Part shown: positions 1-8,010 of the stretch, piece after piece
Position numbering within the stretch: position 1 is the stretch's first letter
Layout: each line of letters opens with the position of its first letter
Assembly: GCF_006716265.1 (NCBI RefSeq)
Contig: NZ_VFOS01000003.1
Coordinates: 124,001-188,000, forward strand
DNA from: Rarobacter faecitabidus
Lineage (GTDB): Bacteria; Actinomycetota; Actinomycetes; Actinomycetales; Cellulomonadaceae
Length of the DNA: 64,000 nt
Direction of reading: 5' to 3'
The notes under the pieces: model-generated
The model's input: the letters and a program-made list of their open reading frames with translations, nothing else
Databases searched by the model: none
Told to the model about the DNA's origin: nothing
Position numbers and translations under genes: made by a program

Positions 1-520
1 AGAGACGATGAGCACCGTTGCGAAGCGTTGCGACGGTGCCCACGCCGTACTTCTCCATCTTCCCCGACTTCTGAATCGTCGCTTCGACCGCCTTACCTTG
101 TAGCGCCGCGACGAGCTCGCGGTCCAGTTGAACCGTATCGCCACCGTACAGGCGTTCGAGTGCCTGACCTTGAACACTGCCCTTCGCGATGATGTTGGGG
201 ACCGCAGTATCGAATGTGTCGCAGGTGCCGACCACGATGTTGCACTCTTGCCCGAACAGGTCACCCTTCACAATCTCAATCGCCGTGTTGGGTGAGTTGT
301 ACTCCTGCTTGATGGGGCGCGGCCAAGCACGAATGAGCCCGTATGCGATCGAGATGACGGCGATGGTGATGGCGAGCGGCCACCCCTGGATCGGAATACT
401 CCCGAAGATGAAGTTGGTAAGTTCAAGAAGGACCGCAAGAACTCCAACGGACGAGAAGGTCTGAATAAGAAACCAGCGCCAGAAGCGCCAGGTGCGCAGG
501 TCGTGTGCGAGGTCGCTCAT
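1..520 (-). CDS. thsA: ThsA-like membrane protein with macro domain (type II Thoeris effector), 3' end outside window
   Basis: This reading frame is open from the ATG at 520 to the window edge (173 codons, no stop). Residues about 20-40 and 47-65 are two hydrophobic helices. They are followed by a macro-type domain with the motifs IEIVKGDLFG (81-90), IVVGTCDTFDT (95-105), GSVQGQALERLYGGD (114-128) and QLD (131-133). This two-helix plus macro arrangement is known from the effector of type II Thoeris, where the macro domain binds a nucleotide signal made by the TIR partner and the membrane part harms the infected cell. The ATG abuts the TAG stop of the TIR gene upstream, so the two are almost certainly translationally coupled. 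The C-terminal part cannot be seen. Function is inferred from architecture and neighbour; confidence in the family is good. Confidence 0.8.
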   Translation of the reverse strand, partial: MSDLAHDLRTWRFWRWFLIQTFSSVGVLAVLLELTNFIFGSIPIQGWPLAITIAVISIAYGLIRAWPRPIKQEYNSPNTAIEIVKGDLFGQECNIVVGTCDTFDTAVPNIIAKGSVQGQALERLYGGDTVQLDRELVAALQGKAVEATIQKSGKMEKYGVGTVATLRNGAHRL

Positions 521-1030
521 CTATAGTCCGAGCGTCGCATAGGTCTCAGACGAGTACTGGTGAGGTCCCGACTTGCTGCTAGCTGCGAACTGGGGAGCGT
601 AGTTGTCGAGTGCGTGCTTGATGATCTTCGGTTGGAACGAGACAGAAACCGTGTAGTAGTCCGCGTTCAACAGCGGTGCGGGTATGAAGTTCCTGTCGAC
701 TGTGCGATCGCCGTCGAGGTTCGCGACGACCACCGGCAGGTTGAACTCCAGCATGACCTTGACCTCGTGGGCAAGGAACGATGCACCGTCGCCACCCTTT
801 TTCTTCCCGCTGCTACTGCCGAGAAGCACGACCTGCTTAGCGTTCTTCATCCGCTCGCGCAGGTTTCGCTTGATCGTCTCTGGCTTGCTCGTGTCCCGCG
901 AGATATAGAGGTCGTGTGCGTCGTAGAAGTCGAAGTCGATGTTGGCGTTTTCTCTCCAAGCTTCCATCAGACGGTACTTGCCGATGTCCTCGCTGGCGAA
1001 CGCAACGTAGGTCTTGTTTCGATAACTCAT
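521..1030 (-). CDS. thsB: ThsB-like TIR-domain protein (Thoeris sensor/signal synthase)
   Basis: This 169-residue protein is a single TIR-like (DUF1863-type) domain. It has a strand-one motif KTYVAFASEDIGKYR (6-20), a long basic helix, the strand QVVLLGSSS (66-74), and FLAHEVKVMLEFNLPVVVA (85-103), where Glu89 is the candidate catalytic glutamate. In Thoeris, ThsB proteins sense infection and turn NAD into an ADP-ribose-type signal that activates ThsA. The start has a clear SD (GAGGAAA, 5 nt before ATG). The gene abuts the membrane/macro gene directly and lies 76 nt downstream of the ImmA-type gene on the same strand. Base composition is visibly lower in GC than the housekeeping genes further right, which suggests transfer. 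A stand-alone TIR NADase is the main alternative, but the partner argues for Thoeris. Confidence 0.82.
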   Translation of the reverse strand: MSYRNKTYVAFASEDIGKYRLMEAWRENANIDFDFYDAHDLYISRDTSKPETIKRNLRERMKNAKQVVLLGSSSGKKKGGDGASFLAHEVKVMLEFNLPVVVANLDGDRTVDRNFIPAPLLNADYYTVSVSFQPKIIKHALDNYAPQFAASSKSGPHQYSSETYATLGL

Positions 1031-1106
1031 TGTTTCCTCTTCGGTGCTGTGGGCGGGGTGGGCCTGACCCTGTCAGGCGTCAATGGATGGTTGGGCGGGA
1101 ATAGCT

Positions 1107-2264
1107 TCATCGAACGAGTCGCAAGGTTGGTCGCTCGTCCGCGTCGCCGAGCATGCGGCGCACCTGGGCTGGCTTCCAAGCGAGTTCCTGAGCCAACGAG
1201 GTAGTCGTGACGCCGTTCGCCTCAGCCAGTTCGACAGCCCGTCGAAGGAGCGAAGGAACTTCGCCGGGGAACTGGTATACGGGCTGGGTTGCGATCACAC
1301 CCTGCTCCGACAGCTGGTTCAGGCGAATGTAAGCGCGGCGGGCGGTGGCGTCGGACAGCAGGCCGACCTCTCTACATCTGTAGATCAGAGACTTGATTGA
1401 TAGCCCCCACTGTTCACTTATCTGGTTCAACTTGCGGAAGTCGATCCGTCGAGGAAGAAGGTCGTGGATGACCAAGCTGGGGGTTAGGAACTCTGCGGCG
1501 AAACGGTCCGCCTCTCGCTCCAACGCAGGGTCACCACCGGCGAGCTCGCCGTGCATTACTAGATGTCCAAGCTCATGTGCCGCGGTAAAGCGGTGCCGGT
1601 AGATGTCGTTCGCGCGGTCGGGCGACAGGACGATGATTGGCCGCGACAGCGACAGTGTGGAGAAGGCGTCAATGCGGGCAACTTCGTCCTCAGCGAAGGG
1701 CACCAGAACTACGACGATGCCCTGGTTCTCGATGGTGCGCACGAGATGGGGGATCGGCTCTGTGCCTAGACCCCATGCCTTGCGCAGCGCCCGTGCTGCA
1801 GCAATCGGGTCGTTGGGGAATGCGCCAGGTTCAATCTCGCCCCCGACGAAACCGGGAAGGTTCACGGGAGGTAGGCGAACGTGCTTCTCGACCGCATGCA
1901 CCAGTTCCCACAGTTGTTCGGTGTAGGAAACCGCTTTGGCTCGTTGCTTCGCTGTTGTAGAGCGAAGGCTTCGGAAGAATGCATCCGCGGTTTCCAGTCG
2001 AGCAAGCGGTCGGCCCGCTGCGAAGAACTCGCGAGGGACATCAAGCTCCCGAGCCAGGAGCGAGATTAGTTCTGCGCGGGGCGGGGTGGCGCCGAATTCG
2101 TACTGTCCGATCGCAGCGGCCGAGACACCCAGCGGTTCTGCGAGGCTCTGCTTCGTGCGCAAAGCAAGTTGCCGAGCTTGTCGCAAGCGGTCACCGTCGA
2201 AGGTCTTGGCGATGTCTTGATCGCTAAGGGGCGCGGACGGCTTGCCCGAATCACGGGAGATCAT
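1107..2264 (-). CDS. XRE-type HTH regulator fused to ImmA/IrrE metallopeptidase
   Basis: This is a 385-residue fusion. Residues about 22-80 form a Cro/C1-type helix-turn-helix (GDRLRQARQLAL, then LGVSAAAIGQYEFG). Residues about 200-262 are an ImmA/IrrE zinc peptidase with AAHELGHLVMH (HELGH at 230-234) and a downstream EREADRFAAEFL that supplies the third ligand. Such proteins control mobile-element or stress genes by DNA binding and by cleaving a repressor or antitoxin. The start overlaps the end of the upstream 260-residue gene by 14 nt, so the two form one unit. The Thoeris-like pair follows on the same strand. Whether this protease regulates Thoeris or forms its own toxin-antitoxin-like pair is not known. 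An unusually long C-terminal tail (about 120 residues) follows the peptidase. Confidence 0.85.
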   Translation of the reverse strand: MISRDSGKPSAPLSDQDIAKTFDGDRLRQARQLALRTKQSLAEPLGVSAAAIGQYEFGATPPRAELISLLARELDVPREFFAAGRPLARLETADAFFRSLRSTTAKQRAKAVSYTEQLWELVHAVEKHVRLPPVNLPGFVGGEIEPGAFPNDPIAAARALRKAWGLGTEPIPHLVRTIENQGIVVVLVPFAEDEVARIDAFSTLSLSRPIIVLSPDRANDIYRHRFTAAHELGHLVMHGELAGGDPALEREADRFAAEFLTPSLVIHDLLPRRIDFRKLNQISEQWGLSIKSLIYRCREVGLLSDATARRAYIRLNQLSEQGVIATQPVYQFPGEVPSLLRRAVELAEANGVTTTSLAQELAWKPAQVRRMLGDADERPTLRLVR

Positions 2265-3033
2265 CTGTCATGCCTTCAGTTCCTGTCTCGGCCGGCGCCC
2301 CGGTGTCGACGTCGGTGCTCGGCAGTTCGCCAGGTGCGCGCAACGTCAGGTCATTCTCGGGAAGCGGCGCGTCATCGAATCGGGTAGCGGAAGGCTCGCC
2401 GAGACCGATCAGGGCAACTCCTTCACCATCGAGCAGGAGCAGCGGCAGTTCCTCGCGATAGTGCCAGGTCACAAGCCCGGAGGAATCAAGGGTCGCCTCG
2501 CCGACATAGACGTGCTGAAGCCCGCCACGAGCGGAGACGTCGTAGGCCACAAGCGAGACCCGCGTGGCCGAACCGAAGGAGCCGTCCTTCACAGCAGCAT
2601 CGAGGTCGCCCTCCAAGCCGAAGTCGAACTCCAATTGTTCCTGCATAGTGCGACCAGCTCCGTCTTCGAGTGAGAGCACCCGACGACGGAAGTCAGAGTG
2701 TCCCAGTTTGATCCGATCAGCCCCCGACGAGCCGCGTCCGCACTTGGCCGGAAAGACCAGGGTGCCCGCGAAGACGACCAGGTCGTAGCGGCTGCCTGTC
2801 GGCCGGATAACCTCGCGCCCTGGCAGGAACGCCAAGTGCGCCGCCACCTCCTCGGGCAAGATCACCCAGAACGACCCGTACGCTTCGTTCGAGGTGAGCT
2901 GACTTCCCGCCTTGGCGTCGAGCGAACGCTCGTGAGCTGCGCGACCTGCCTTCGCAAGCGCGAGCATCACGCTCTGGCTGTACTCCCCGAAGTGATCGGT
3001 GAACCACGGAGAGGGCTCGGGCAGCTCGTTCAT
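2251..3033 (-). CDS. Hypothetical partner protein of the XRE-ImmA peptidase
   Basis: This 260-residue soluble protein has no signal peptide or membrane segment, and I do not recognise its family. The N-terminal half (about 1-120) has a mixed alpha/beta look with the stretch YGSFWVILPEEVAAHLAFLP (52-71). The C-terminal 40 residues are acidic and proline-rich and probably disordered. SD TTAGGAAAG precedes the ATG. The end overlaps the start of the XRE-ImmA gene by 14 nt, a typical sign of functional pairing. ImmA-type peptidases often act on an adjacent gene product, so this protein may be their substrate, toxin or DNA-binding partner. That is inference only. A palindrome lies just upstream at 3041-3052. 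Confidence 0.7.
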   Translation of the reverse strand: MNELPEPSPWFTDHFGEYSQSVMLALAKAGRAAHERSLDAKAGSQLTSNEAYGSFWVILPEEVAAHLAFLPGREVIRPTGSRYDLVVFAGTLVFPAKCGRGSSGADRIKLGHSDFRRRVLSLEDGAGRTMQEQLEFDFGLEGDLDAAVKDGSFGSATRVSLVAYDVSARGGLQHVYVGEATLDSSGLVTWHYREELPLLLLDGEGVALIGLGEPSATRFDDAPLPENDLTLRAPGELPSTDVDTGAPAETGTEGMTDDLP

Positions 3034-3040
3034 CGACTTT

Positions 3041-3052
3041 CCTAACGCTAGG
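3041..3052. promoter_or_regulatory. Candidate operator palindrome
   Basis: CCTAACGCTAGG is a 12-bp palindrome with one mismatched pair. It lies 7 nt upstream of the start of the 260-residue gene and overlaps its SD. It is placed where the XRE domain encoded in the same operon could repress it. No experimental support is available. Confidence 0.35.
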
Positions 3053-3133
3053 TGATAGCTCCAGCCTAGCAGTCAAGCTTTAGAAGCATGCATAGAACGC
3101 TCAATAGCGCTTTCGGCGTGTCGCGTCGATGAT

Positions 3134-3622
3134 CTACTCCTTCGAGCTGACTGGCCTTCTTCCTCGGGGCCGTGGACCGCCACCCTCGGCGACTACGGCG
3201 TTCCGTACCGTCTTGGGATCAACGGCAAGCCGGTCGGCGACCTCCTGCAGCGTCAACCCGTCGGAGTAGAGGGCGACCGCGCGGGCGCGGCGTTCGTCGC
3301 TCAGCCCAGGAGTCCTGAGCGACGCGCCCGCCCGGAGCGCGTACGTCGGGATCGTGCCGCGATGGACGCCGTACTTCGCGGCGATCGCGCGAACCGGCAT
3401 CCCCGAGTCGTAGTCCGCGACCAGCTCCACCCGCCGCTCAAGGTCCAATCTTGTTTGAGACGTCGCCGGATTCTTCGCCACTGGACCCCGCGTATCGCGC
3501 CTCTCCGAGGCCCGATCGCGTGGTCCACGCCCCTCGTAGCCCCTGAGAACACGGCGAATCAGGGCTTTTAGCGCCGGGCGCTTGTTTGAGAATCGCTTGG
3601 GAAGGTCCACTTGTTTGACCAC
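3134..3622 (-). CDS. Small helix-turn-helix protein, possibly a mobile-element accessory
   Basis: This 162-residue basic protein starts at GTG behind AAGGG. It carries two helix-turn-helix-like segments: RRVELVADYDSGMPVRAIAA with KYGVHRGTI (about 63-91), and ARAVALYSDGLTLQEVADRL followed by AVDPKTVRNAV. Repeated homeodomain-like HTH units of this type occur in resolvase-associated and transposase-like proteins, where they bind DNA. No recombinase catalytic residues are present. The first 45 residues are arginine-rich and of unknown role; a start at the internal GTG preceding AKNPATS is possible. It sits next to the defence-like cluster and may be left over from a mobile element. Confidence 0.6.
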   Translation of the reverse strand: MVKQVDLPKRFSNKRPALKALIRRVLRGYEGRGPRDRASERRDTRGPVAKNPATSQTRLDLERRVELVADYDSGMPVRAIAAKYGVHRGTIPTYALRAGASLRTPGLSDERRARAVALYSDGLTLQEVADRLAVDPKTVRNAVVAEGGGPRPRGRRPVSSKE

Positions 3623-3779
3623 GGCGATCCCTTTTCCGGGTATCTTCGCTTCGTCGTTTTCAGATCTCGTGAACCGACTAGAGACAATTCAGCATTCGCT
3701 CGCGACCCGCCACATGACAGACTCCGCAAGCTCGGTCGCCACCGGCCGTAGAGCCGCGTGAAGTCCGATCCCGCAACGC

Positions 3780-4082
3780 TCACATCCGGTCCACGCCGGC
3801 GTCTGCGCAATTCAACCGACCGATCAGCCGATTCACCACCTCCGTTCCCACGATCGCAGTCAACGATGTATCGAATGAGCGCTGCCAGATCGCATCAACG
3901 TGAGCGATGCTGATAGCGCCGTCATTGAGGAGATGCCGGGCAATCGCGCCTGCTTCACGCGCGCATTCGTCCACTGGCGGACCCGCCAGATCTTCGGGTC
4001 CCAGTCCATGCCCGCTAAACGCGCTCAGAATGTCTAGTACCCGATCGAAGTTCCCCAGTTCGCTCTGAACACCTTCACCCAT
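3780..4082 (-). CDS. Hypothetical protein starting at an 8-bp repeat array
   Basis: The frame reads about 100 residues from the ATG at 4082 and looks coding (LDILSAFSGHGLGPEDLAG, then VDECAREAGAIARHLL and VDAIWQRSF). It has no signal peptide or membrane segment, and I do not recognise the family. The ATG is in the first unit of the repeat array at 4077-4185. The frame stays open through the array and would add units of eight residues (GAWVHGCM), which look like a by-product of the repeat and not real protein. Copy-number changes would alter the upstream region and the alternative in-frame starts. Moderate confidence that the gene is real. Confidence 0.5.
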   Translation of the reverse strand: MGEGVQSELGNFDRVLDILSAFSGHGLGPEDLAGPPVDECAREAGAIARHLLNDGAISIAHVDAIWQRSFDTSLTAIVGTEVVNRLIGRLNCADAGVDRM

Positions 4083-4185
4083 GCACCCATGCACCCATGC
4101 ACCCATGCACCCATGCACCCATGCACCCATGCACCCATGCACCCATGCACCCATGCACCCATGCACCCATGCACCCATGCACCCA
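4077..4185. repeat. 8-bp tandem repeat, 13 perfect copies plus a partial copy
   Basis: The unit ACCCATGC is repeated 13 times without a mismatch (4077-4180) and is followed by ACCCA. An 8-bp unit shifts the reading frame with every copy gained or lost. Each unit contains ATG on both strands. The array covers the start of the hypothetical gene on the minus strand. Perfect copies imply recent slippage. Confidence 0.95.
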
Positions 4186-4760
4186 GATTATCGTCTGGGG
4201 CGATAGCACTCGTCGCCTACCAACGGTGGAATGATGCCGCTGCACCACGTATCGGCTCCTTCGCGTGGGGATGACAACGCCGCAGTATGCCCGGCAAAAA
4301 GCAGCCCAAGTCCCAGCAAAGCGTCCCTACCGATTGTGTTACGGGCAATACCCGCGTACAGTTACGAACACGTCCCTGTTGCATCACTAAACTGTGGACG
4401 TCTTCAAGACACGAGTTTGCTTTAAGGTTCACGCCGGCACGTCAGTTTTGAATGACTGCGCAACTCGAAGCTGTCAGCAAGCCGCTCGATTCACAAGGAC
4501 GTTCTACGTCTCACCCGTCCCGGAACGTAAGAACCGCGACGAACCGCGAGCGCCACGGGCCTCGCACCCTACCGGCCTCAGACAGTCAGCACTCACGAAC
4601 CGAGTGCCTTGCACCCACGTCCACGAGATCCCTCCCGCGCCTTTCCCATGATCGGCGTGAGGGCCGCAGACTGACAGAGCCACCCCAAAATCCCTCCGCG
4701 AAGAAAACGCTGTCGCGGAAATCGATCGCAAACCGCGATCAGCAACACGAAGGAATGAAC
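4186..4760 (+). promoter_or_regulatory. Intergenic region and probable cspA promoter/long 5' leader
   Basis: No convincing gene is seen here. A short inverted repeat CCCAGA/TCTGGG borders the array at about 4182-4199. The remainder up to the cspA SD has the AT-rich patches and length expected of a cold-shock 5' leader, such as those that control CspA mRNAs by temperature-dependent folding. The leader assignment is inference from the downstream gene. Confidence 0.35.
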
Positions 4761-4964
4761 ATGATTACTGGCACCGTGAAGTGGTTCAACGCCGACAAGG
4801 GCTTCGGATTCATCGCACCTGATGACGGCTCGGCCGACGTTTTCGCCCACTACAGCGCCATCCTCGGCCAGGGCCACCGCAACCTCGAAGAGAACCAGCG
4901 CGTTGAGTTCGAGACCACGCAGGGACCCAAGGGCCTCCAGGCCTCCAACATCCAGGCCATCTGA
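4761..4964 (+). CDS. cspA: CspA-family cold-shock RNA chaperone
   Basis: This 67-residue single cold-shock domain begins [18 protein letters not shown] and contains RNP1 (KGFGFI) and RNP2 (DVFAHYSAI) RNA-binding motifs. It binds single-stranded RNA and DNA and melts mRNA structure. The length matches the family. I chose the ATG at 4761 because AAGGA sits 6 nt upstream. The ATG at 4755 would add two residues but touches the SD. A strong hairpin follows the stop. Confidence 0.95.
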   Translation: MITGTVKWFNADKGFGFIAPDDGSADVFAHYSAILGQGHRNLEENQRVEFETTQGPKGLQASNIQAI

Positions 4965-4981
4965 GTTCTGGATTCTCTGTT

Positions 4982-5024
4982 CACGTCGGGGCGAGGACGC
5001 GCGAGCGTTCCTCGCCCCGACGTG
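4982..5024 (+). terminator. Hairpin terminator after cspA
   Basis: A 16-bp perfect stem (CACGTCGGGGCGAGGA and its complement) around an 11-nt loop lies 17 nt after the cspA stop. There is no long T tract, as is common for actinobacterial terminators. Confidence 0.75.
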
Positions 5025-5169
5025 CATCATCAGCCGGATCTCTTGTCCCTCTTGAAAGGCGACGGCCATCACCAACCTGACCGCACCATCAATCGAGCCG
5101 ACCATTCCAGCATCGACCGGTCAGGTTTACGTCGATTCCACATCCTTCCCGCAGCACGCGCGCGCCTAC

Positions 5170-6183
5170 ATGATGATCGCCGCGACCGTGCGCGATGCCG
5201 GCCTCACTCGGCGCGCCCCGTGGTTCTACATCGCAGTAGCAGCGGGCATCGCCATAGCCTTCGCGGGCTGCATAGCCGGATTCGCCCTGCTGGGCCACTC
5301 CTGGCTTCAACTACTCATAGCCGCGGCGCTCGGCGTCTGCTTCACGCAGACAGCTTTCCTCGCCCATGAGGCGGCGCACCGGCAGATACTCAACGCTGGC
5401 CCCCGCAACGACAAACTTGCACGAGTTCTCGCCTCTATTGTCGGCGTCAGCTACTCGTGGTGGGATTCGAAGCACTCGCGCCACCACGGCAACCCCAACA
5501 AGGTCGGGAAAGATCCCGATATCGCCTCTGACACCATCCGGTTCACCGAGGCAGACGCCGCGAACGCGCGAGGATTCGTGCGCTTCATCGTGCAGCGTCA
5601 GGGCTGGCTCTTCTTCCCGCTCCTCACGCTTGAGGGCCTCAACCTGCACGTGCAGGGCCTCAAGCATCTGCTCGTGGAACCCAATGTGAAGGGCCGTTGG
5701 AGCGAGTTGGCCATGATCGCCGCGCGGTTCATCCTGGTCCTGGGACCGATCTTCTGGTTCCTGCCCCTAGGGCTCGCGTTCGCTTTCCTGGGCGTCCAAC
5801 TCGCCGTGTTCGGCGTCTACATGGGCGCAAGCTTTGCTCCCAACCACAAGGGCATGCCCATCATCGCGCCGACGGCCAAACTCGAGTTCTTCTCGAAGCA
5901 GGTGCGCACGTCCCGCAACATTAGCGGTGGCTGGTGGGCCACCTGGCTCCTCGGGGGTCTCAACTACCAGGTCGAGCATCACCTGTTCCCCAGCATGGCG
6001 CGCCCGCACCTGGCCAAGACCCGCGTGATCGTGCGCGAGTTCTGCCAGGCCAACAACGTTCCCTACACCGAGACGACGCTGTGGCGTTCCTACGGCATAG
6101 TCATCCGCTACCTCAACCGAGTCGGCCTCGCCGCGCGCGATCCGTTCGATTGCCCGGTGTCCGCGCAGTTCGGGCGCCGCTGA
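5170..6183 (+). CDS. Membrane fatty-acid (acyl-CoA/lipid) desaturase
   Basis: This integral membrane di-iron desaturase has all three histidine boxes: HEAAH (66-70), HSRHH (102-106) and QVEHH (about 266-270). Hydrophobic helices lie around residues 20-65, 165-200 and 205-225. It introduces a double bond into acyl chains and so adjusts membrane fluidity. Its position just after cspA fits a cold-response role. The first ATG is at 5170, but the in-frame sequence upstream (stop at 5053) still looks like the normal N-terminus of the family. It offers no ATG, GTG or TTG. An ATC at 5068 sits 8 nt after GAAAGG and may be the true start. Confidence 0.92.
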   Translation: MMIAATVRDAGLTRRAPWFYIAVAAGIAIAFAGCIAGFALLGHSWLQLLIAAALGVCFTQTAFLAHEAAHRQILNAGPRNDKLARVLASIVGVSYSWWDSKHSRHHGNPNKVGKDPDIASDTIRFTEADAANARGFVRFIVQRQGWLFFPLLTLEGLNLHVQGLKHLLVEPNVKGRWSELAMIAARFILVLGPIFWFLPLGLAFAFLGVQLAVFGVYMGASFAPNHKGMPIIAPTAKLEFFSKQVRTSRNISGGWWATWLLGGLNYQVEHHLFPSMARPHLAKTRVIVREFCQANNVPYTETTLWRSYGIVIRYLNRVGLAARDPFDCPVSAQFGRR

Positions 6184-6231
6184 GCCTGCCACCCGCGCGG
6201 GATTCGAGCAGACGAAACGTTCGAGCAGAGA

Positions 6232-6274
6232 CAACTGAGGCCGTGTCGCACATTGTGCGACGCGGCCTCAGTTG
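6232..6274. terminator. Bidirectional terminator between desaturase and RNA helicase
   Basis: A 12-bp outer stem (CAACTGAGGCCG and its complement) continues into an inner GTCGCAC/GTGCGAC stem with a 3-nt loop. It lies between two convergent genes and can serve both. Confidence 0.85.
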
Positions 6275-6286
6275 ATACCAGAACGC

Positions 6287-7747
6287 TTAGCGTGAGCGAG
6301 CAGCGTTCGGACGAGCCCCTCGTCCACGCGACCCACCGGAGCGAGCAGGGGCTCCGCCCCGTCGCTGGTCCGAGCCTCCGGCGCGCTGGTCGAGCCGCTC
6401 GGAACCGCCCGCGCCACCGCGACGCTGGCCACGGCCACCGGAACCACCAGCAGCACCACGACCAGCCACGCCACCACGGCTACCACCGCGTCCGCCGCCG
6501 GTTGAACCGGGCTTCCGGGCAGCCGGCACAGCCGCGCTGGGCGCGGTCGGCGCCACATACGCGGCACGCTCTCCGACGAGGTCGGTGACGACGCGGTCGC
6601 CCGGCGCGACGGCCACCGGCTTGGCGGAAATCTTGGCGGCGCGCGTCAGTGAGCGGACATCGTCCCGCTGCTCTGGGAGCACCAGCGTCACGACGGAACC
6701 GCCGTGCCCGGCGCGAGCCGTGCGCCCGGAGCGGTGCAGGTACGCCTTATGCTCGGCGGGCGGATCGACGTGCACGACGAGGTCGACCTCGTCCACATGG
6801 ATTCCGCGCGCGGCGATGTCCGTCGCGACGAGTACCTTGGTCGTCCCCGACGAGAACGCCTCAAGGTTCCGCTCGCGCGCATTCTGGCTGAGGTTGCCGT
6901 GCAGGTCCACCGCGGGGATTCCCGCCGCCGTCAGCTGCTTGGCGAGCTTCTTCGCCTGGTGCTTCGTCCGCGTGAACAGTACTCGGCGGTTCACACCGGA
7001 GGCGAGCTCCTGGACGAGTTCCTTCTTCTCGGCCGCGTCGCGAACGGTGAAGATGTGGTGCTCCATCGCGGTCACGGGCGACTCCGCACTGTCGACGGAG
7101 TGCGTGACGGGATTGTGCAGGTAGCGCTTCACGAGTTGGTCCACCCCGTTGTCGAGCGTGGCGGAGAACAGCATCCGCTGCCCACGCCGCGGAGTCCGGT
7201 CCATGATGCGCTTGACGCCCGGGAGGAAGCCGAGGTCGGCCATGTGATCGGCCTCGTCGAGGACGGTGATCTCGATGCCGTCGAGCGTGAGTGCGCGCTG
7301 GCCGAGCAGATCTTCGAGCCGGCCGGGGCAGGCGATGACGATGTCGACACCCGCGCGCAGGGCGGATACCTGCCGGCTCTGGGCGACGCCACCGAAGATC
7401 GTGGTCGTGTTCAAGCCGACCGCCTTAGCCAACGGCTCGATGGTCGCGTTGATCTGGTTCGCCAGCTCGCGAGTCGGGCACAGGACGAGGGCGCGAGGGC
7501 GGCTCGAACGACGGCCAGCGGCGCCTGCACCGGAGCGCAGAGCCACGCCCTCGATCAGGCGCGTGACGATGGGCAGCGAGAACGCGAGCGTCTTACCGGA
7601 GCCGGTGCGACCCCGCCCCAGGACGTCCTTGCCAGCGAGGGTGTCGGGAAGTGACGCCTGCTGAATGGGGAACGGGCTGGTCAGCCCTTGCCGCGTCAGT
7701 TCGCGAAGAACTTCAGCGGGCAGCGAGAAATCAGAGAATGTAAGCAC
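6287..7747 (-). CDS. DEAD-box ATP-dependent RNA helicase
   Basis: This 486-residue helicase unwinds RNA secondary structure. Visible motifs are the Q motif region (FPIQQA, 27-32), motif I GRTGSGKT (46-53), DEAD in VLDEADHM, SAT (motif III), ATDIAARGIHVDEVD (motif V) and HRSGRTAR (motif VI). The C-terminal 80 residues are a Gly/Arg/Ser-rich RGG-type tail that binds RNA non-specifically. The GTG start at 7747 is preceded by GAAAGG. An ATG at 7828 would add 27 residues unlike the family. With cspA and the desaturase nearby it fits a cold-adaptation group. The gene is monocistronic and ends at the shared terminator. Confidence 0.93.
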   Translation of the reverse strand: MLTFSDFSLPAEVLRELTRQGLTSPFPIQQASLPDTLAGKDVLGRGRTGSGKTLAFSLPIVTRLIEGVALRSGAGAAGRRSSRPRALVLCPTRELANQINATIEPLAKAVGLNTTTIFGGVAQSRQVSALRAGVDIVIACPGRLEDLLGQRALTLDGIEITVLDEADHMADLGFLPGVKRIMDRTPRRGQRMLFSATLDNGVDQLVKRYLHNPVTHSVDSAESPVTAMEHHIFTVRDAAEKKELVQELASGVNRRVLFTRTKHQAKKLAKQLTAAGIPAVDLHGNLSQNARERNLEAFSSGTTKVLVATDIAARGIHVDEVDLVVHVDPPAEHKAYLHRSGRTARAGHGGSVVTLVLPEQRDDVRSLTRAAKISAKPVAVAPGDRVVTDLVGERAAYVAPTAPSAAVPAARKPGSTGGGRGGSRGGVAGRGAAGGSGGRGQRRGGAGGSERLDQRAGGSDQRRGGAPARSGGSRGRGARPNAARSR

Positions 7748-8010
7748 GTGTGTATACCTTTCGGGCACTTCAACGATTGCCGCGATCGAGCGCGCATCGT
7801 GAGTGCAGAGACGTAGGTCGGGGTTCACCGCGTGAGATGGCCTAACGAAATGGCCTGGCTTTCACCGGAACTCCACGACGACTGGCATGGCGCGAGAGCG
7901 CGTCCAGGCCTTCATCCTCTCACACTCGCATGGAAAGACGGCCTCCTGTGTCGCATGTCACGGCCGGCCGGTCTCGGTCGTCGTCGCATGCGCAGTCTCG
8001 CTTGCCCTGC

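Noticed and set aside
560-1204. Long plus-strand frame opposite the TIR gene
   Set aside because: Antisense shadow: the minus strand has a recognised domain, an SD and coupling to its neighbour.
3041-3133. Attachment site of a mobile element next to the small HTH gene
   Set aside because: No tRNA or matching direct repeat was found on the other side within the window.
4083-4178. Repetitive N-terminus (GAWVHGCM units) as part of a real protein
   Set aside because: It is the translation of an 8-bp DNA repeat in any frame; the protein-like sequence starts after the last ATG of the array.
4077-4185. CRISPR-like array
   Set aside because: The unit is 8 bp with no spacers; it is a simple tandem repeat.
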